From: Cysteiniphilum litorale
GTDB taxonomy: Bacteria > Pseudomonadota > Gammaproteobacteria > Francisellales > Francisellaceae
Reading direction: 5' to 3'
NCBI RefSeq assembly: GCF_003428165.1
Contig: NZ_QLIQ01000004.1
Coordinates: forward strand, 54,189-118,188
DNA: 64,000 nt
Both the position numbers and the translations under genes were made by a program. Numbering within the stretch: position 1 is the first letter of the stretch; each line of letters begins with the position of its first letter. A model generated the notes under the pieces. That model searched no databases. It saw nothing but the letters and a program-made list of their open reading frames with translations, and was not told the DNA's origin. This document shows, piece by piece, positions 26,057 to 34,051 of the stretch.

Positions 26057-26335
26057 CTAGGCGCATTTAGCATTGTTGAATACTTTCTTTACCTTGCCAT
26101 ATAGTTGCATGTATAAAACCTTTTCCTTCTTTCTGTTTTTCAGATCCTCTTGTAACTCATCTATATAAATCGCAAGATATTCTAAGTGGCTCAATAAGTT
26201 GTTTTCTAGATGATTTAATAAATATTCTAATAGTCCGTCGTTTAAAGTGGGGGCGGCAATAAGTTCGCTTATATATTCTAGAAGCTTGCTAGGCGTATTT
26301 GTGGCGTCCGTTATCTGATTGCAATTGATTAGCAT
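26057..26335 (-). CDS. small acidic helical protein, paralogue of the 29753-30019 gene
   Basis: 92 residues. It shares with the 88-aa protein at 29753 the order DA-NTP-LL-(F/Y)ISE, LLEYL-x(2)-HLEN, a Glu/Lys-rich helix and a VFNN C-terminus. This is a duplicated small gene family on the element. Soluble and probably coiled-coil. Function unknown. Confidence 0.5.
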   Translation of the reverse strand: MLINCNQITDATNTPSKLLEYISELIAAPTLNDGLLEYLLNHLENNLLSHLEYLAIYIDELQEDLKNRKKEKVLYMQLYGKVKKVFNNAKCA

Positions 26336-26475
26336 AATATGTTCCTGACTGATATTCTTTAATGAAATTATTTCTGACCTTCAATGATTAGGCTGCTAAT
26401 TTTGCATATAACAGCTTTATATCTTCTGTTTGAAAAATTATTATATAGCTTATTTAAATAAATTGTTTTCTGTAC

Positions 26476-27363
26476 TTATTCACCCCCATCACCTGCTAAT
26501 TTATCTAAGCTTTGCATAACAAGCCTAGCCTGATAAGATGCATTAGGTGTAAGCTTCCGTACCCAAGCGCAAGCATAACGTGACCACTTAAAGCCGTTGC
26601 GCTTTAAAATGTCGCGTACTTCTTCGCTTGGCTTGCCGTCAAACTCAAACATAACACGCATTTCTTCGGGGTCTTGCGTGCATTTGTAGCCGTTTTTTTC
26701 GACTTCTTGCGTGCTTTTGTCTGCGTACTTCTCTAAAAGCTCTAGCCGCTGTTCTAAGCGTCTAATTTCTGCGGTGTCTGTCTTGTATGGTTGTTTCATC
26801 AAATAGTACGGCACCCAATGACTAGATGATATCAATACTCTGTATAGCTTTTTTGCTGCTACTTCGTCCACTTGCTTAAAATCTTTAATTGCATAATGGC
26901 AAGCTTTTCTTTCTTCCTCTTGCAAATATGAATATTCACCATATTTACTTATGGTTTTTCTTGGCTTGGCTATTTTATTGAATATTTTGCGCCACTGCTT
27001 ATTAATATCTTTCATGCGCTCATTTTCTGATTTTAAGCTTTCGATTTTTTCCTTAATCTTCTCGGCTGCCTCTGGGTCGTAGTTTGATATCCCGCCTTTG
27101 CCGACAGATTCCGCCTTTTGTGCGTAGTATTCTGCCTTGTCTTGCGCTGCAACAGCTTTATCCATCTTTGCGCCTATTTTCGCCCTATAGCTGCGGTCGC
27201 TCTTTTCTGAATGGTGACCTACTAGAATAGGCTGACCGAAAGGAATCGCACGCGCCATTTTGCTTGATTCTTCTGCTAGTTCATTAGATAGGTGAGCTAA
27301 TTCTTGAGCTTTTTCTTTGTAACGCTGTTTTCTGGCTTCTTGTCTTTCTTCGTAGCTGTTCAT
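26476..27363 (-). CDS. DUF3560-domain protein
   Basis: A 295-residue plasmid protein with the DUF3560 signature: an N-terminal coiled-coil region with GQPILVGHHSEKSDRSYRAK (about residues 44-63), then AEYYAQKAESVG and a C-terminal KRNGFKWSRYACAWVRKL module seen in the same family. DUF3560 proteins are common in conjugative-plasmid accessory regions; the biochemical role is not established. Its GC content and codon use appear somewhat higher than the neighbours. Its start overlaps the end of the next gene by 4 bp, indicating an operon. Confidence 0.8.
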   Translation of the reverse strand: MNSYEERQEARKQRYKEKAQELAHLSNELAEESSKMARAIPFGQPILVGHHSEKSDRSYRAKIGAKMDKAVAAQDKAEYYAQKAESVGKGGISNYDPEAAEKIKEKIESLKSENERMKDINKQWRKIFNKIAKPRKTISKYGEYSYLQEEERKACHYAIKDFKQVDEVAAKKLYRVLISSSHWVPYYLMKQPYKTDTAEIRRLEQRLELLEKYADKSTQEVEKNGYKCTQDPEEMRVMFEFDGKPSEEVRDILKRNGFKWSRYACAWVRKLTPNASYQARLVMQSLDKLAGDGGE

Positions 27364-27581
27364 GCTGTAAACCCTCCTAAGTTGCTAACGTCACGCTTTA
27401 AAAATGGCGTTATTGATACTATGTTGCTTTGTGTGTTGATAATGGCTGTTTGCGTTGGCTTCACTGCGTTTTTAGCTTCTGCTTGAGCATATACCTTATC
27501 ATAAGCAAAAACATCGTCTAATCGATCTTTAAGGGTTATGTAATTATTTCTTAAAACGTTTTTTTTAAATAGTGCTATCAT
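27360..27581 (-). CDS. small basic protein, intact member of a triplicated family
   Basis: 73 residues (MIALFKKNVLRNNY..., then AYDKVYAQAEAKNAVKPTQT). Two damaged copies of this gene lie at 27814-28058 and 29494-29695. It is directly behind promoter cassette copy C and overlaps the DUF3560 gene by 4 bp. Function unknown. Confidence 0.5.
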   Translation of the reverse strand: MIALFKKNVLRNNYITLKDRLDDVFAYDKVYAQAEAKNAVKPTQTAIINTQSNIVSITPFLKRDVSNLGGFTA

Positions 27582-27586
27582 ATATA

Positions 27587-27778
27587 TTCCTTATTGGTTA
27601 AACCGTTAGCCTTTCGACTAATTAAAAGTATATCAAAATATACTATAAAATCAATGGCTAATTACAAGAAAACAGTTAAAAATCTCTGTACGTATAACCT
27701 GCAAATAGATAGCAATAATTTACATGACCTAGGATAATATATTCAGATTTAGATTTGATAAATACACGTTTTTTAAAA
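27587..27778 (-). promoter_or_regulatory. shared promoter/operator/UTR cassette, copy C (long form)
   Basis: Operator palindrome AGTATATTTTGATATACT on the minus strand (27627-27644) plus the conserved upstream 130 bp. It drives the 73-aa gene and, by overlap, the DUF3560 gene. Confidence 0.65.
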
Positions 27779-27813
27779 ATGATAGCAAACCATGCTTAAA
27801 ATTAAATCGTTCA

Positions 27814-28058
27814 TGCTGTAAATCCTCCTAAGTTGCTAACGTCACGTTTCAAAAATGGCGTTATCGATATGATGTTGCTTTGCACGTTATCGATATGATG
27901 TTGCTTTGCACGTTGCTAACGGCTGCTTGCGTTGGCTTCACTGCGTTTTTAGCTTCTGCTTGAGCTATTACCTTATCACGATCAAAAACATCGTTTAAGC
28001 GATTCCTAATGTGTGTTTGACAGCTTTTTAAAAAGTTATGTTTAAATAGTTTTATCAT
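27814..28058 (-). pseudogene. second, damaged copy of the 73-aa gene family
   Basis: It matches the 27360-27581 gene from MIKLFKHNFLKSCQ to AVSNVQSN, but contains a 26-bp internal tandem duplication (ATCGATATGATGTTGCTTTG unit at about 27864-27915) that shifts the frame. The sequence beyond continues to match the first copy in a different frame. Confidence 0.5.
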
Positions 28059-28140
28059 ATAGTTGGCTAGTCAATTCCCATTCTTCTTCTTTTTCTGTAA
28101 GTTCACTCTGAATATCTTTTACGTCAGTTTCAATATTTTC
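28059..28140 (-). repeat. duplicated 3' part of the 88-aa gene
   Basis: 82 bases nearly identical to 29795-29881, the internal part of the 88-aa gene, fused directly to the preceding 73-aa-family copy. This marks a recombination junction between duplicated blocks. Confidence 0.5.
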
Positions 28141-28691
28141 CAAGTGTGAAATGGTTCTTTAACAGACTTATCATAGATTCCTTTGCCTTCTCTTATATAT
28201 TTCATATATTTATGATATTGATAACTATTAAGCCTTACATAGCAGGTATGTCTATTAATAAAAAGATCATTGCGTACCATTAAGCCAAGTTCTGACTCAA
28301 GTTCTTTAGCGTATTCCTTCGCTTCATACATACTGTCAAATATAGTCAAATCAATTTTGCCTGTATCTTGAATAACGCTGACTATTTCTGTGTAAGTCGA
28401 TTCCGGGGGCATATATACTCGAGGATCGTCACAGCCTAGGACTTTTCTGCCAGTGAATCCACCATGCTTCTGAAGTTGGAAATAAGCATCTTCCCTAAGT
28501 TTTATATCAAATGTATCTAGATTAACAAACAATTCATTATGTTCTGATTTCATTCGGCTATAGTAATTATCAGCTTCGATTAAATTATCAAATACAGTAA
28601 AATTTATTTTGGCATTATCATGCATAACGGTAACTACAGCTGTATCCATTTCATAAAGATAATATTTTTTTGGTATTGTTTGGTTGCTCAT
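28119..28691 (-). CDS. unrecognised 190-aa protein with internal repeat
   Basis: Two related halves, each with a T-(A/E)-(V/I)-V-x-V-(M/I)-x-D-x-(A/G)-K-I-(N/D)-(F/L)-T-(V/I)-F-D pattern, at about residues 14-33 and 104-124. It overlaps the upstream DUF4942 gene by 4 bp, and its 3' end lies in the duplicated block at 28059-28140, so the C-terminus may have been replaced. Function unknown. Confidence 0.5.
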   Translation of the reverse strand: MSNQTIPKKYYLYEMDTAVVTVMHDNAKINFTVFDNLIEADNYYSRMKSEHNELFVNLDTFDIKLREDAYFQLQKHGGFTGRKVLGCDDPRVYMPPESTYTEIVSVIQDTGKIDLTIFDSMYEAKEYAKELESELGLMVRNDLFINRHTCYVRLNSYQYHKYMKYIREGKGIYDKSVKEPFHTWKILKLT

Positions 28692-29491
28692 GCGCTCACC
28701 TCCCTTGCTACTTTGCTAGAATTTCCCAAGGAAATAACTTTGTTTAAGCCGTCAACGTATAGCTGATCATTGAAAATAATGTGCGCGTTGCCGTTTTTGC
28801 AAAACTTTATGTTAAAGTACAGACTTTCAAAAAGTTGATCAAAGCCTTTATGATCTGAAAGTTTGGCGCTCACCATTTCACCACGATGGTTTTTTGCTTG
28901 CTTACCTGTAATTACATCTAAGCACCGCTCCAAGTCGTTTAATTCATTCGTAAAATTATAGCCAACACTGAGAAAGCCAAAGCGTGAATCACAAGCCATT
29001 GATTTGATAATTTTTTTGCCAAACTTTAAAGGCTTATTTGTCTTATAGCAGTAAACATTTAATGATTTTGCAACGTCTAAAACCGACTGTTGGAATATGC
29101 TTCCTTTGTTTGCGTGCAACTCTTCAAAAGTTGAAATAATGTTTTCTCTAGTGGCTTCTGGAAAGTCATTACCGTAATTTACTCTGCTGCGCCAGTCACT
29201 TTGCGATTGTGCGCTCATAAGCGAAAAAAGGTTAGTTTTTTCTGCTAGATGCATCCAAATTGTACGATCAATATTTTTTATGGCATCGCTGTCATTTTTT
29301 TCTTGATAGTCTAACGAATCCCTATCGCGTCCATAGTTTTTAATATGGTCTTTTAGGCTGCCCATATTTAACGCTGCATAGGATTCGTTTTGCTTTCTAA
29401 TGTATTTACGCGTTTCTAAACACATTTCAATCATACGTTGACGCTTTGCTAAAAGCTCATCAAGATCACAGCTTAAAATTAAATCGTTCAT
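28688..29491 (-). CDS. DUF4942-domain protein
   Basis: 267 residues with the DUF4942 pattern: TIWMHLAEKTNLFSLMSAQ, ENIISTFEELHANKGSIFQQ, YCYKTNKPLKFGKKII, ELNDLERCLDVI, and the C-terminal FCKNGNAHIIFND...VDGLNKVI. The family is common on plasmids and is often fused to or near adenine methyltransferase-like domains; here a fusion form occurs at 34052-35716. Role not established. It is followed with a 4-bp overlap by the 190-aa gene. Confidence 0.75.
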   Translation of the reverse strand: MNDLILSCDLDELLAKRQRMIEMCLETRKYIRKQNESYAALNMGSLKDHIKNYGRDRDSLDYQEKNDSDAIKNIDRTIWMHLAEKTNLFSLMSAQSQSDWRSRVNYGNDFPEATRENIISTFEELHANKGSIFQQSVLDVAKSLNVYCYKTNKPLKFGKKIIKSMACDSRFGFLSVGYNFTNELNDLERCLDVITGKQAKNHRGEMVSAKLSDHKGFDQLFESLYFNIKFCKNGNAHIIFNDQLYVDGLNKVISLGNSSKVAREVSA

Positions 29492-29493
29492 GC

Positions 29494-29695
29494 TATAAAA
29501 CCTCCCAAGTTGCTAACGTCACGTTTCAAAAATGGTGTTATCGGTATTATGTTGCTTTGCACGTTGATAACGGCTGCTTGCGTTGGGTTAACTGCGTTTT
29601 TAATATACCTTATCACGATCAAAAACATCGTTTAAGCGATTCCTAGTGGGTGTTTGACAGCTGTTTAAAAAGTGATGTTTAAATAGTTTTATCAT
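29494..29695 (-). pseudogene. third, deleted copy of the 73-aa gene family
   Basis: The block from 29510 to 29695 matches the other two copies (GCTAACGTCACGTTTCAAAA start, KNAV region, FLNRCQT-like N-terminus) but lacks the stretch encoding AYAQAEAKN. No intact frame remains. Confidence 0.45.
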
Positions 29696-29752
29696 TATAG
29701 TTTCTCCAGTAAAAAATAAATATTTTAGGAAGGTGGATTTAAAGCGATAAGC

Positions 29753-30019
29753 CTAAGAGTTCTTATTATTGAATACAGTCACTGTTTTATCATATAGTTG
29801 GCTAGTCAATTCCCATTCTTCTTCTTTTTCTGTAAGTTCGCTCTGTATATCTTTTACGTCAGTTTCAATATTTTCCAAGTGAGTTGCTAGATATTCCAAT
29901 AATTCTTCGCTAGAGGTTGGCAGGTCATTGATATCGATGTCAATACATTCGCTTATAAACTTTAGAAGTTCTTGGGGAGTATTGGGGGCGTCTGGGATAT
30001 AGTTATATTTAGTTGTCAT
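29753..30019 (-). CDS. small acidic helical protein of the shared-promoter set
   Basis: 88 residues, paralogue of the 26057-26335 protein. DAPNTPQELLKFISE is followed by an acidic coiled coil (ENIETDVKDIQSELTEKEEE) and VFNNKNS. It follows cassette copy D. Part of the gene is duplicated at 28059-28140. Function unknown. Confidence 0.5.
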   Translation of the reverse strand: MTTKYNYIPDAPNTPQELLKFISECIDIDINDLPTSSEELLEYLATHLENIETDVKDIQSELTEKEEEWELTSQLYDKTVTVFNNKNS

Positions 30020-30029
30020 AGTATCTTTC

Positions 30030-30212
30030 CTTATTGGTTAAACCGTTAGCCTTTTGACTAAGTTAAAGTATATCATAATATACTATTGAATCAATAGATA
30101 ATTATAAGAAAATAGATAAAAAATATTGTGAGTATAGCCAACAAATAGATAGCAATAATATGGTCTAGAATAATCTATTCAGATTTAGAATTGATAAATA
30201 CACGTTTTTTAA
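30030..30212 (-). promoter_or_regulatory. shared promoter/operator/UTR cassette, copy D (long form)
   Basis: Operator palindrome AGTATATTATGATATACT on the minus strand (30067-30084), conserved UTR and upstream 130 bp ending at TAAATACACGTTTTTTAA. The remaining part of the gap (30213-30339) contains a short group II intron domain V-like piece and nothing else recognisable. Confidence 0.65.
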
Positions 30213-30339
30213 AAATGATGGCAAGCCATGCTTAATGAGGATGATTGTCACGTACGGTTATGCAAGGGGCTGATCTGAAATGTTAGGATTAGTTGTGTAT
30301 TCGCATGATCGTGAACACATTATTTGAGCTTTTTATCTA

Positions 30340-30804
30340 TTATTTTTTTGTTAACCCATCTTTAGACTCAAATAGTATATGTTGGATTTCTTTTCGTAGA
30401 TTTTTGGCTATAGGTTCGTTATCGAGCATACTATTTATTATATCTGCGTTTTTTCCTGTATATTCGGCTTTTGGCTCGATGTTTTTGGCTTTGCATATTT
30501 TTATGTAGGTTTCCTGAAATTGAAAGAGCAACTCTTGAGCAATACTTAAAGAAGTGTCTTTAGTTGTACTCAAGTTAAAATAATAGCTATTGTCAATTTG
30601 GTTTTTGCCAAAGGAATATTTTTCATTCTCAGTGCGATGATAATGTCTGTATAGCCTTAGCATGGCTAATTCGCTTCCTATAGCTGTAAGGTTATTACTG
30701 CTAACTATGTTTAGTTTAATATCTTCTTCAGCAATTAATTTCCAATCGTATAAGATTCTTTCTTTTTGTGCGTTTGTAACTTCTCTAGACATATTATTCA
30801 CCAT
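30340..30804 (-). CDS. unrecognised 154-aa protein
   Basis: A soluble helical protein (SREVTNAQKERILYDWKLIA; EIQHILFESKDGLTKK). Its upstream region has no shared cassette; a decayed coding fragment lies there instead. Function unknown. Confidence 0.45.
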   Translation of the reverse strand: MVNNMSREVTNAQKERILYDWKLIAEEDIKLNIVSSNNLTAIGSELAMLRLYRHYHRTENEKYSFGKNQIDNSYYFNLSTTKDTSLSIAQELLFQFQETYIKICKAKNIEPKAEYTGKNADIINSMLDNEPIAKNLRKEIQHILFESKDGLTKK

Positions 30805-30827
30805 GGGTTGATTGATACTGTCAAAGC

Positions 30828-30962
30828 TTAAGCTTTTGGTTCGACTACTGTATAGCCTTTATCGTATTCTAAATAATTAGCGATGAAGACTGGATCAATA
30901 GAGTTCAACATATCGCGATCCTCGAATACATCGATGGGCTTTTCACCTAGTGCATCACCGAT
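30828..30962 (-). pseudogene. C-terminal remnant of a decayed gene
   Basis: The minus-strand frame reads IGDALGEKPIDVFEDRDMLN then a further 24 residues to EPKA and a stop, but it is closed by an in-frame TAA right upstream and has no start. The protein-like composition suggests a truncated gene. Family not identified. Confidence 0.35.
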
Positions 30963-31020
30963 TTATCCACTTTCTTCAGGTTAACCCATATACCTTCGTT
31001 TTGACAGTGTGGTTGTTAAG

Positions 31021-31662
31021 TTAACTAGCTAACATAATGGATTTACGATAGTCTAACGGGACGGAATTTCTTATTAGCTGCTTTAACTTGCGTGCTTTTT
31101 GGTTACGCACAGAAACTATATGCGTATCTATAAATGCTTTAGCATCTGACATTAATCCAGACTTATTGTGATTATCATCATAATATCCAGAACATGAATC
31201 CAGTAATTCGTTTTTGTTATTGTAAACCATATATCCGTAAACAGAGCCGGATAGGTATGCATTATATATGCTTATTTCTTTATTAAGTAATTCTTGTGCA
31301 TAGTTTAAATCTTGAGCAGATAGCCGCTTTTTTGAAAACCAACTCCTGAGATTGTCCTTTGTTACAAAAACAAACCCAATTTGCCCTGAATCTAACTGAC
31401 AATGGAATGGGGTTGTATCAATTGTAATCCCTGAGTGATCGTAAAGGTATATAGGCTTGATGATAGCGATATCATGTTGCTTTATTAGTGCATTTTTAAG
31501 TTCCTCCCATGAAAGATAATCATTGTGATTATACTCATGTTCATCACCTAGGCTGTATTTCCGATGAAAACATATCATTTGTGATAAGTTACACCAGTCT
31601 CTAGGATTGTCATAATCATCACAAAGTGTGATTTCAATTTTATAATTTAAGTATTGTAGCAT
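31021..31662 (-). CDS. unrecognised 213-aa protein of the shared-promoter set
   Basis: A soluble protein with aromatic and acidic character (YKIEITLCDDYDNPRDWCNL; VYGYMVYNNKNELLDSCSGY). It is driven by cassette copy E directly upstream. The pattern, with a pair of similar sensing-type segments, does not match a family I recognise. Confidence 0.5.
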   Translation of the reverse strand: MLQYLNYKIEITLCDDYDNPRDWCNLSQMICFHRKYSLGDEHEYNHNDYLSWEELKNALIKQHDIAIIKPIYLYDHSGITIDTTPFHCQLDSGQIGFVFVTKDNLRSWFSKKRLSAQDLNYAQELLNKEISIYNAYLSGSVYGYMVYNNKNELLDSCSGYYDDNHNKSGLMSDAKAFIDTHIVSVRNQKARKLKQLIRNSVPLDYRKSIMLAS

Positions 31663-31670
31663 TTAATAAG

Positions 31671-31859
31671 TTCCTTTTTGGTTAAACCATTAGCCTTTCG
31701 ACTGATTAAAAGTATATCATAGTATACTATAAAGTCAATAGCTAATTATAAGAAACAGATAAAAATCTCTGTAAGTATAACCTGTAAATAGATAGCAATA
31801 ATTCACATGGTTTAGAATAATATATTCAGATTTAAATTTGATAAATACACGTTTTTTAA
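31671..31859 (-). promoter_or_regulatory. shared promoter/operator/UTR cassette, copy E (long form)
   Basis: Read on the minus strand: TTGACTTTATAGTATACTAT provides the -35-like region and left half-site, TATACT at the right edge acts as -10, and the palindrome is at 31711-31728. CGAAAGGCTAATGGTTTAAC then leads to AAAAAGGAAC before the ATG. Confidence 0.65.
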
Positions 31860-32074
31860 GATAAATAACGATAATTAAAATTGAGGTTATTGAGTAGGTG
31901 CTTTATTGGTCTATCGTGGTGGTATTCCATTATTTACCTAGTGCTTTTGAATTGTCTAGGTGCATTATATCAGTTATTTTAATTTGAAGCGTCCGCGCTA
32001 TGACGGACAAAGGCGCACTTTGCTTTAACATTCGACTTTGCCCCCCCTGATGCTTGTCAAGATAAAAAACAATA
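31860..32074. other. intergenic region with short hairpins after ardC-like gene
   Basis: No gene seen. Two small stems lie downstream of the ArdC-like gene: GTCCG...CGGAC (about 31989-32006) and CAAAG...CTTTG (about 32006-32020). One could terminate minus-strand transcription. Confidence 0.3.
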
Positions 32075-33016
32075 TTAAGCCGCTTTTGTCCTTTCGCTAT
32101 CCTCTTCATAAACCGCTTTTAAACTAGCACCAAGCAAATAATTTAAAACTTTGGTGCTTTGCCTTACTGCTTCGTTAAAATCCTCATCAGTCAAATTTGT
32201 GAGCCAAGCATCAATATAGCAGGCATGGTGTTGTAAATCGGTTTTGATACCAAAATGTGCGCTTAACATAGCGCTGGATAGTTCTGCGACTAATTCCTCT
32301 TTGGCATAGCTTAATTTGCAATTTAAATCTACACTGCGGTTTAATCTTTTTGCGTGCATGGTGCTATGGGCTAACTCATGCAGTAAAACAGCTTTGTAAT
32401 TCTCATCATTATCAAAATATTTTGAGGATGGCATTTTAATAATATCCAAATTTTGATTATAACAAGCTTGTCCTTGGTCATGTGTAATGATCTCGATATT
32501 TTGAGTATCAATAACAGCCTGTAAGTCATCATTAAAAACAATAGTGTTTTCTGTTTCGACTAAACTCGTTTGTGATAAATTAAAAACGGCATAATATTTC
32601 GGGCATAGTATGCTTACCTCGTAAGTGTCGCCTTTTTTGATAACGCTGTCGCCAGTTTTAAAATCATCTTGTGCTATTTTTTCTTTATCGTAAGTTGTAA
32701 AGAAAAAAACACGGCTTGATTTTTCGCCTTTGTTTACGCTGCCATTTAACGCTTTGATTTGTTTGAACGTCAACCATTGATTAGATTTAAAGTTATTTTT
32801 TAGTTGCGCCATGTAAAGATTTATCACATTAACGCCACTGTATAAATTGCCTTTTGCATTCACTGGCAATTTAGCGCAACCCTCACGATTAAAAACATCT
32901 TTCCAAGCCGCACCGCCATTTTTAATAATCTCTTTAATGCTTTGGGCGATGTCGTTTACTAAATCGTTATAGGTTTGTTTGGTGCTTTCTTTATTGTTTG
33001 CTGCTTTAGTTGCCAT
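32075..33016 (-). CDS. ArdC-like antirestriction protein (ssDNA-binding plus zincin domains)
   Basis: 313 residues in the usual two-domain layout: an N-terminal ArdC/TraC ssDNA-binding domain (INGGAAWKDVF-type start, SGVNVINLYMAQLKNNFKSN, WLTFKQIKALNG, VFFFTTYDKE, YYAVFNLSQT) and a C-terminal metallopeptidase-like domain with HELAHS (about residues 212-217) and the downstream Glu in YAKEELVAELSSAM. ArdC proteins protect incoming plasmid DNA from host restriction and travel in leading regions. Cassette copy F drives it. Codon use is less A+T-rich than the neighbours. Confidence 0.85.
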   Translation of the reverse strand: MATKAANNKESTKQTYNDLVNDIAQSIKEIIKNGGAAWKDVFNREGCAKLPVNAKGNLYSGVNVINLYMAQLKNNFKSNQWLTFKQIKALNGSVNKGEKSSRVFFFTTYDKEKIAQDDFKTGDSVIKKGDTYEVSILCPKYYAVFNLSQTSLVETENTIVFNDDLQAVIDTQNIEIITHDQGQACYNQNLDIIKMPSSKYFDNDENYKAVLLHELAHSTMHAKRLNRSVDLNCKLSYAKEELVAELSSAMLSAHFGIKTDLQHHACYIDAWLTNLTDEDFNEAVRQSTKVLNYLLGASLKAVYEEDSERTKAA

Positions 33017-33023
33017 CTTATCT

Positions 33024-33213
33024 TTCCTTATTGGTTAAACCGTAAGCCTTTCGACTAGCTGAAAGTATATTGTAATATACTATAAAATCAATAGCTAATT
33101 ATAAGAAAACAGATAAAAATCTCTGTAAGTATAACCTGTAAATAGATAGCAATAATTCACATGGTTTAGAATAATATATTCAGATTTAAATTCGATAAAT
33201 ACACGTTTTTTAA
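33024..33213 (-). promoter_or_regulatory. shared promoter/operator/UTR cassette, copy F (long form)
   Basis: Operator palindrome AGTATATTACAATATACT on the minus strand at 33064-33081, with conserved UTR and the full upstream 130 bp. It drives the ArdC-like gene. The rest of the gap (33214-33382) shows no gene. Confidence 0.65.
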
Positions 33214-33382
33214 CTGAGGTGATGCTGATATTGTGCCATTATTTTCAGTGACTCATTTAGCAGATGGATGTCTGAATATTCATCAGCTTTATTGATGGCA
33301 ACACCAACTGATATAATAACAAAATTGACATATCTAAAAAGATATATATACTTAATGATATTGGCGATGCGTTAGGCTTAAT

Positions 33383-33733
33383 ATGTGGTAAGTTGAATAT
33401 ACAGACGAGTTTGAATTTTGGTGGAATACATTGAATGAAGCCATGCAGATTGACATTGATGCAAGTGTCCAGCTCTTGGAAAAAATGGGAATTTATCTTT
33501 CGTTTCCACACTCATCAAAAATAAACGAGTCAAAGCATTCACATATGCGTGAGTTAAGAGTGCAAAGTAAAGGTAAGCCAATCCGCATCTTATATGCTTT
33601 TGATCCTAAAAGACACGCCATTCTTTTAATTGGTGGGGATAAAACAGGTGATAATGATTGGTATGAAAAACATATTCCAATTGCTGACCGACTGTATGAT
33701 GAGCATTTGCAAGAAATTAAACTGGAGGAATAA
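33383..33733 (+). pseudogene. HigB/RelE-family toxin gene with nonsense codon 3
   Basis: From the ATG at 33383 the frame reads Met-Trp-stop-Val-Glu-Tyr-Thr-Asp-Glu-Phe, and then continues through the whole toxin (HMRELRVQSKGKPIRILYAF, AILLIGGDKTG, YEKHIPIADRLYDEHL). Members of this RelE/HigB group begin Met-Trp-x-Val, so TAA at 33389-33391 replaces a sense codon. A product could still start at TTG 33431, but it would lack the first strand and EFWW segment. The toxin is probably inactive or attenuated. The partner antitoxin follows by 2 bp. Confidence 0.75.
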
Positions 33734-33735
33734 AA

Positions 33736-34044
33736 ATGGCGAAAACATTCAACAACTTAAGAAATAAAATGTCTGATGATGCACAAAAAAAAGCAACCGA
33801 TCAGGCACAAAAATTAATGGCTGAAATGCCCTTAAATGAGCTCAGGGCAGCAAAGCAACTTAGTCAGGAAACTATAGCCAGAATTCTTAATAAGAAACAA
33901 GCTAATATTTCTAGACTAGAAAAAAATACAGATATGTATATATCCACCATCAAGCATTATATTGAAGCGATGGGGGGGACATTAGAGATTAATGCTATTT
34001 TTCCAGAGGGTAAAGTCAAAATAAATCAATTCCAGAACATATAA
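33736..34044 (+). CDS. HigA-like helix-turn-helix antitoxin
   Basis: 102 residues with a strong GGAGGA site. The central Xre-type HTH is ELRAAKQLSQETIARILNKK then QANISRLEKNTDMYISTIKH, and the C-terminus is the usual MGGTLEINAIFPEGKV. It would bind the HigB-like toxin and repress the operon. The toxin gene just upstream carries a nonsense codon, so this antitoxin may be a relict or may have a regulatory role. Confidence 0.85.
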   Translation: MAKTFNNLRNKMSDDAQKKATDQAQKLMAEMPLNELRAAKQLSQETIARILNKKQANISRLEKNTDMYISTIKHYIEAMGGTLEINAIFPEGKVKINQFQNI

Positions 34045-34051
34045 CTTTGTT

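Noticed and set aside
33383..33391. TAA read as a sense codon (recoded genome)
   Set aside because: Many genes in the window end properly in TAA, so a local nonsense mutation is the simpler reading.
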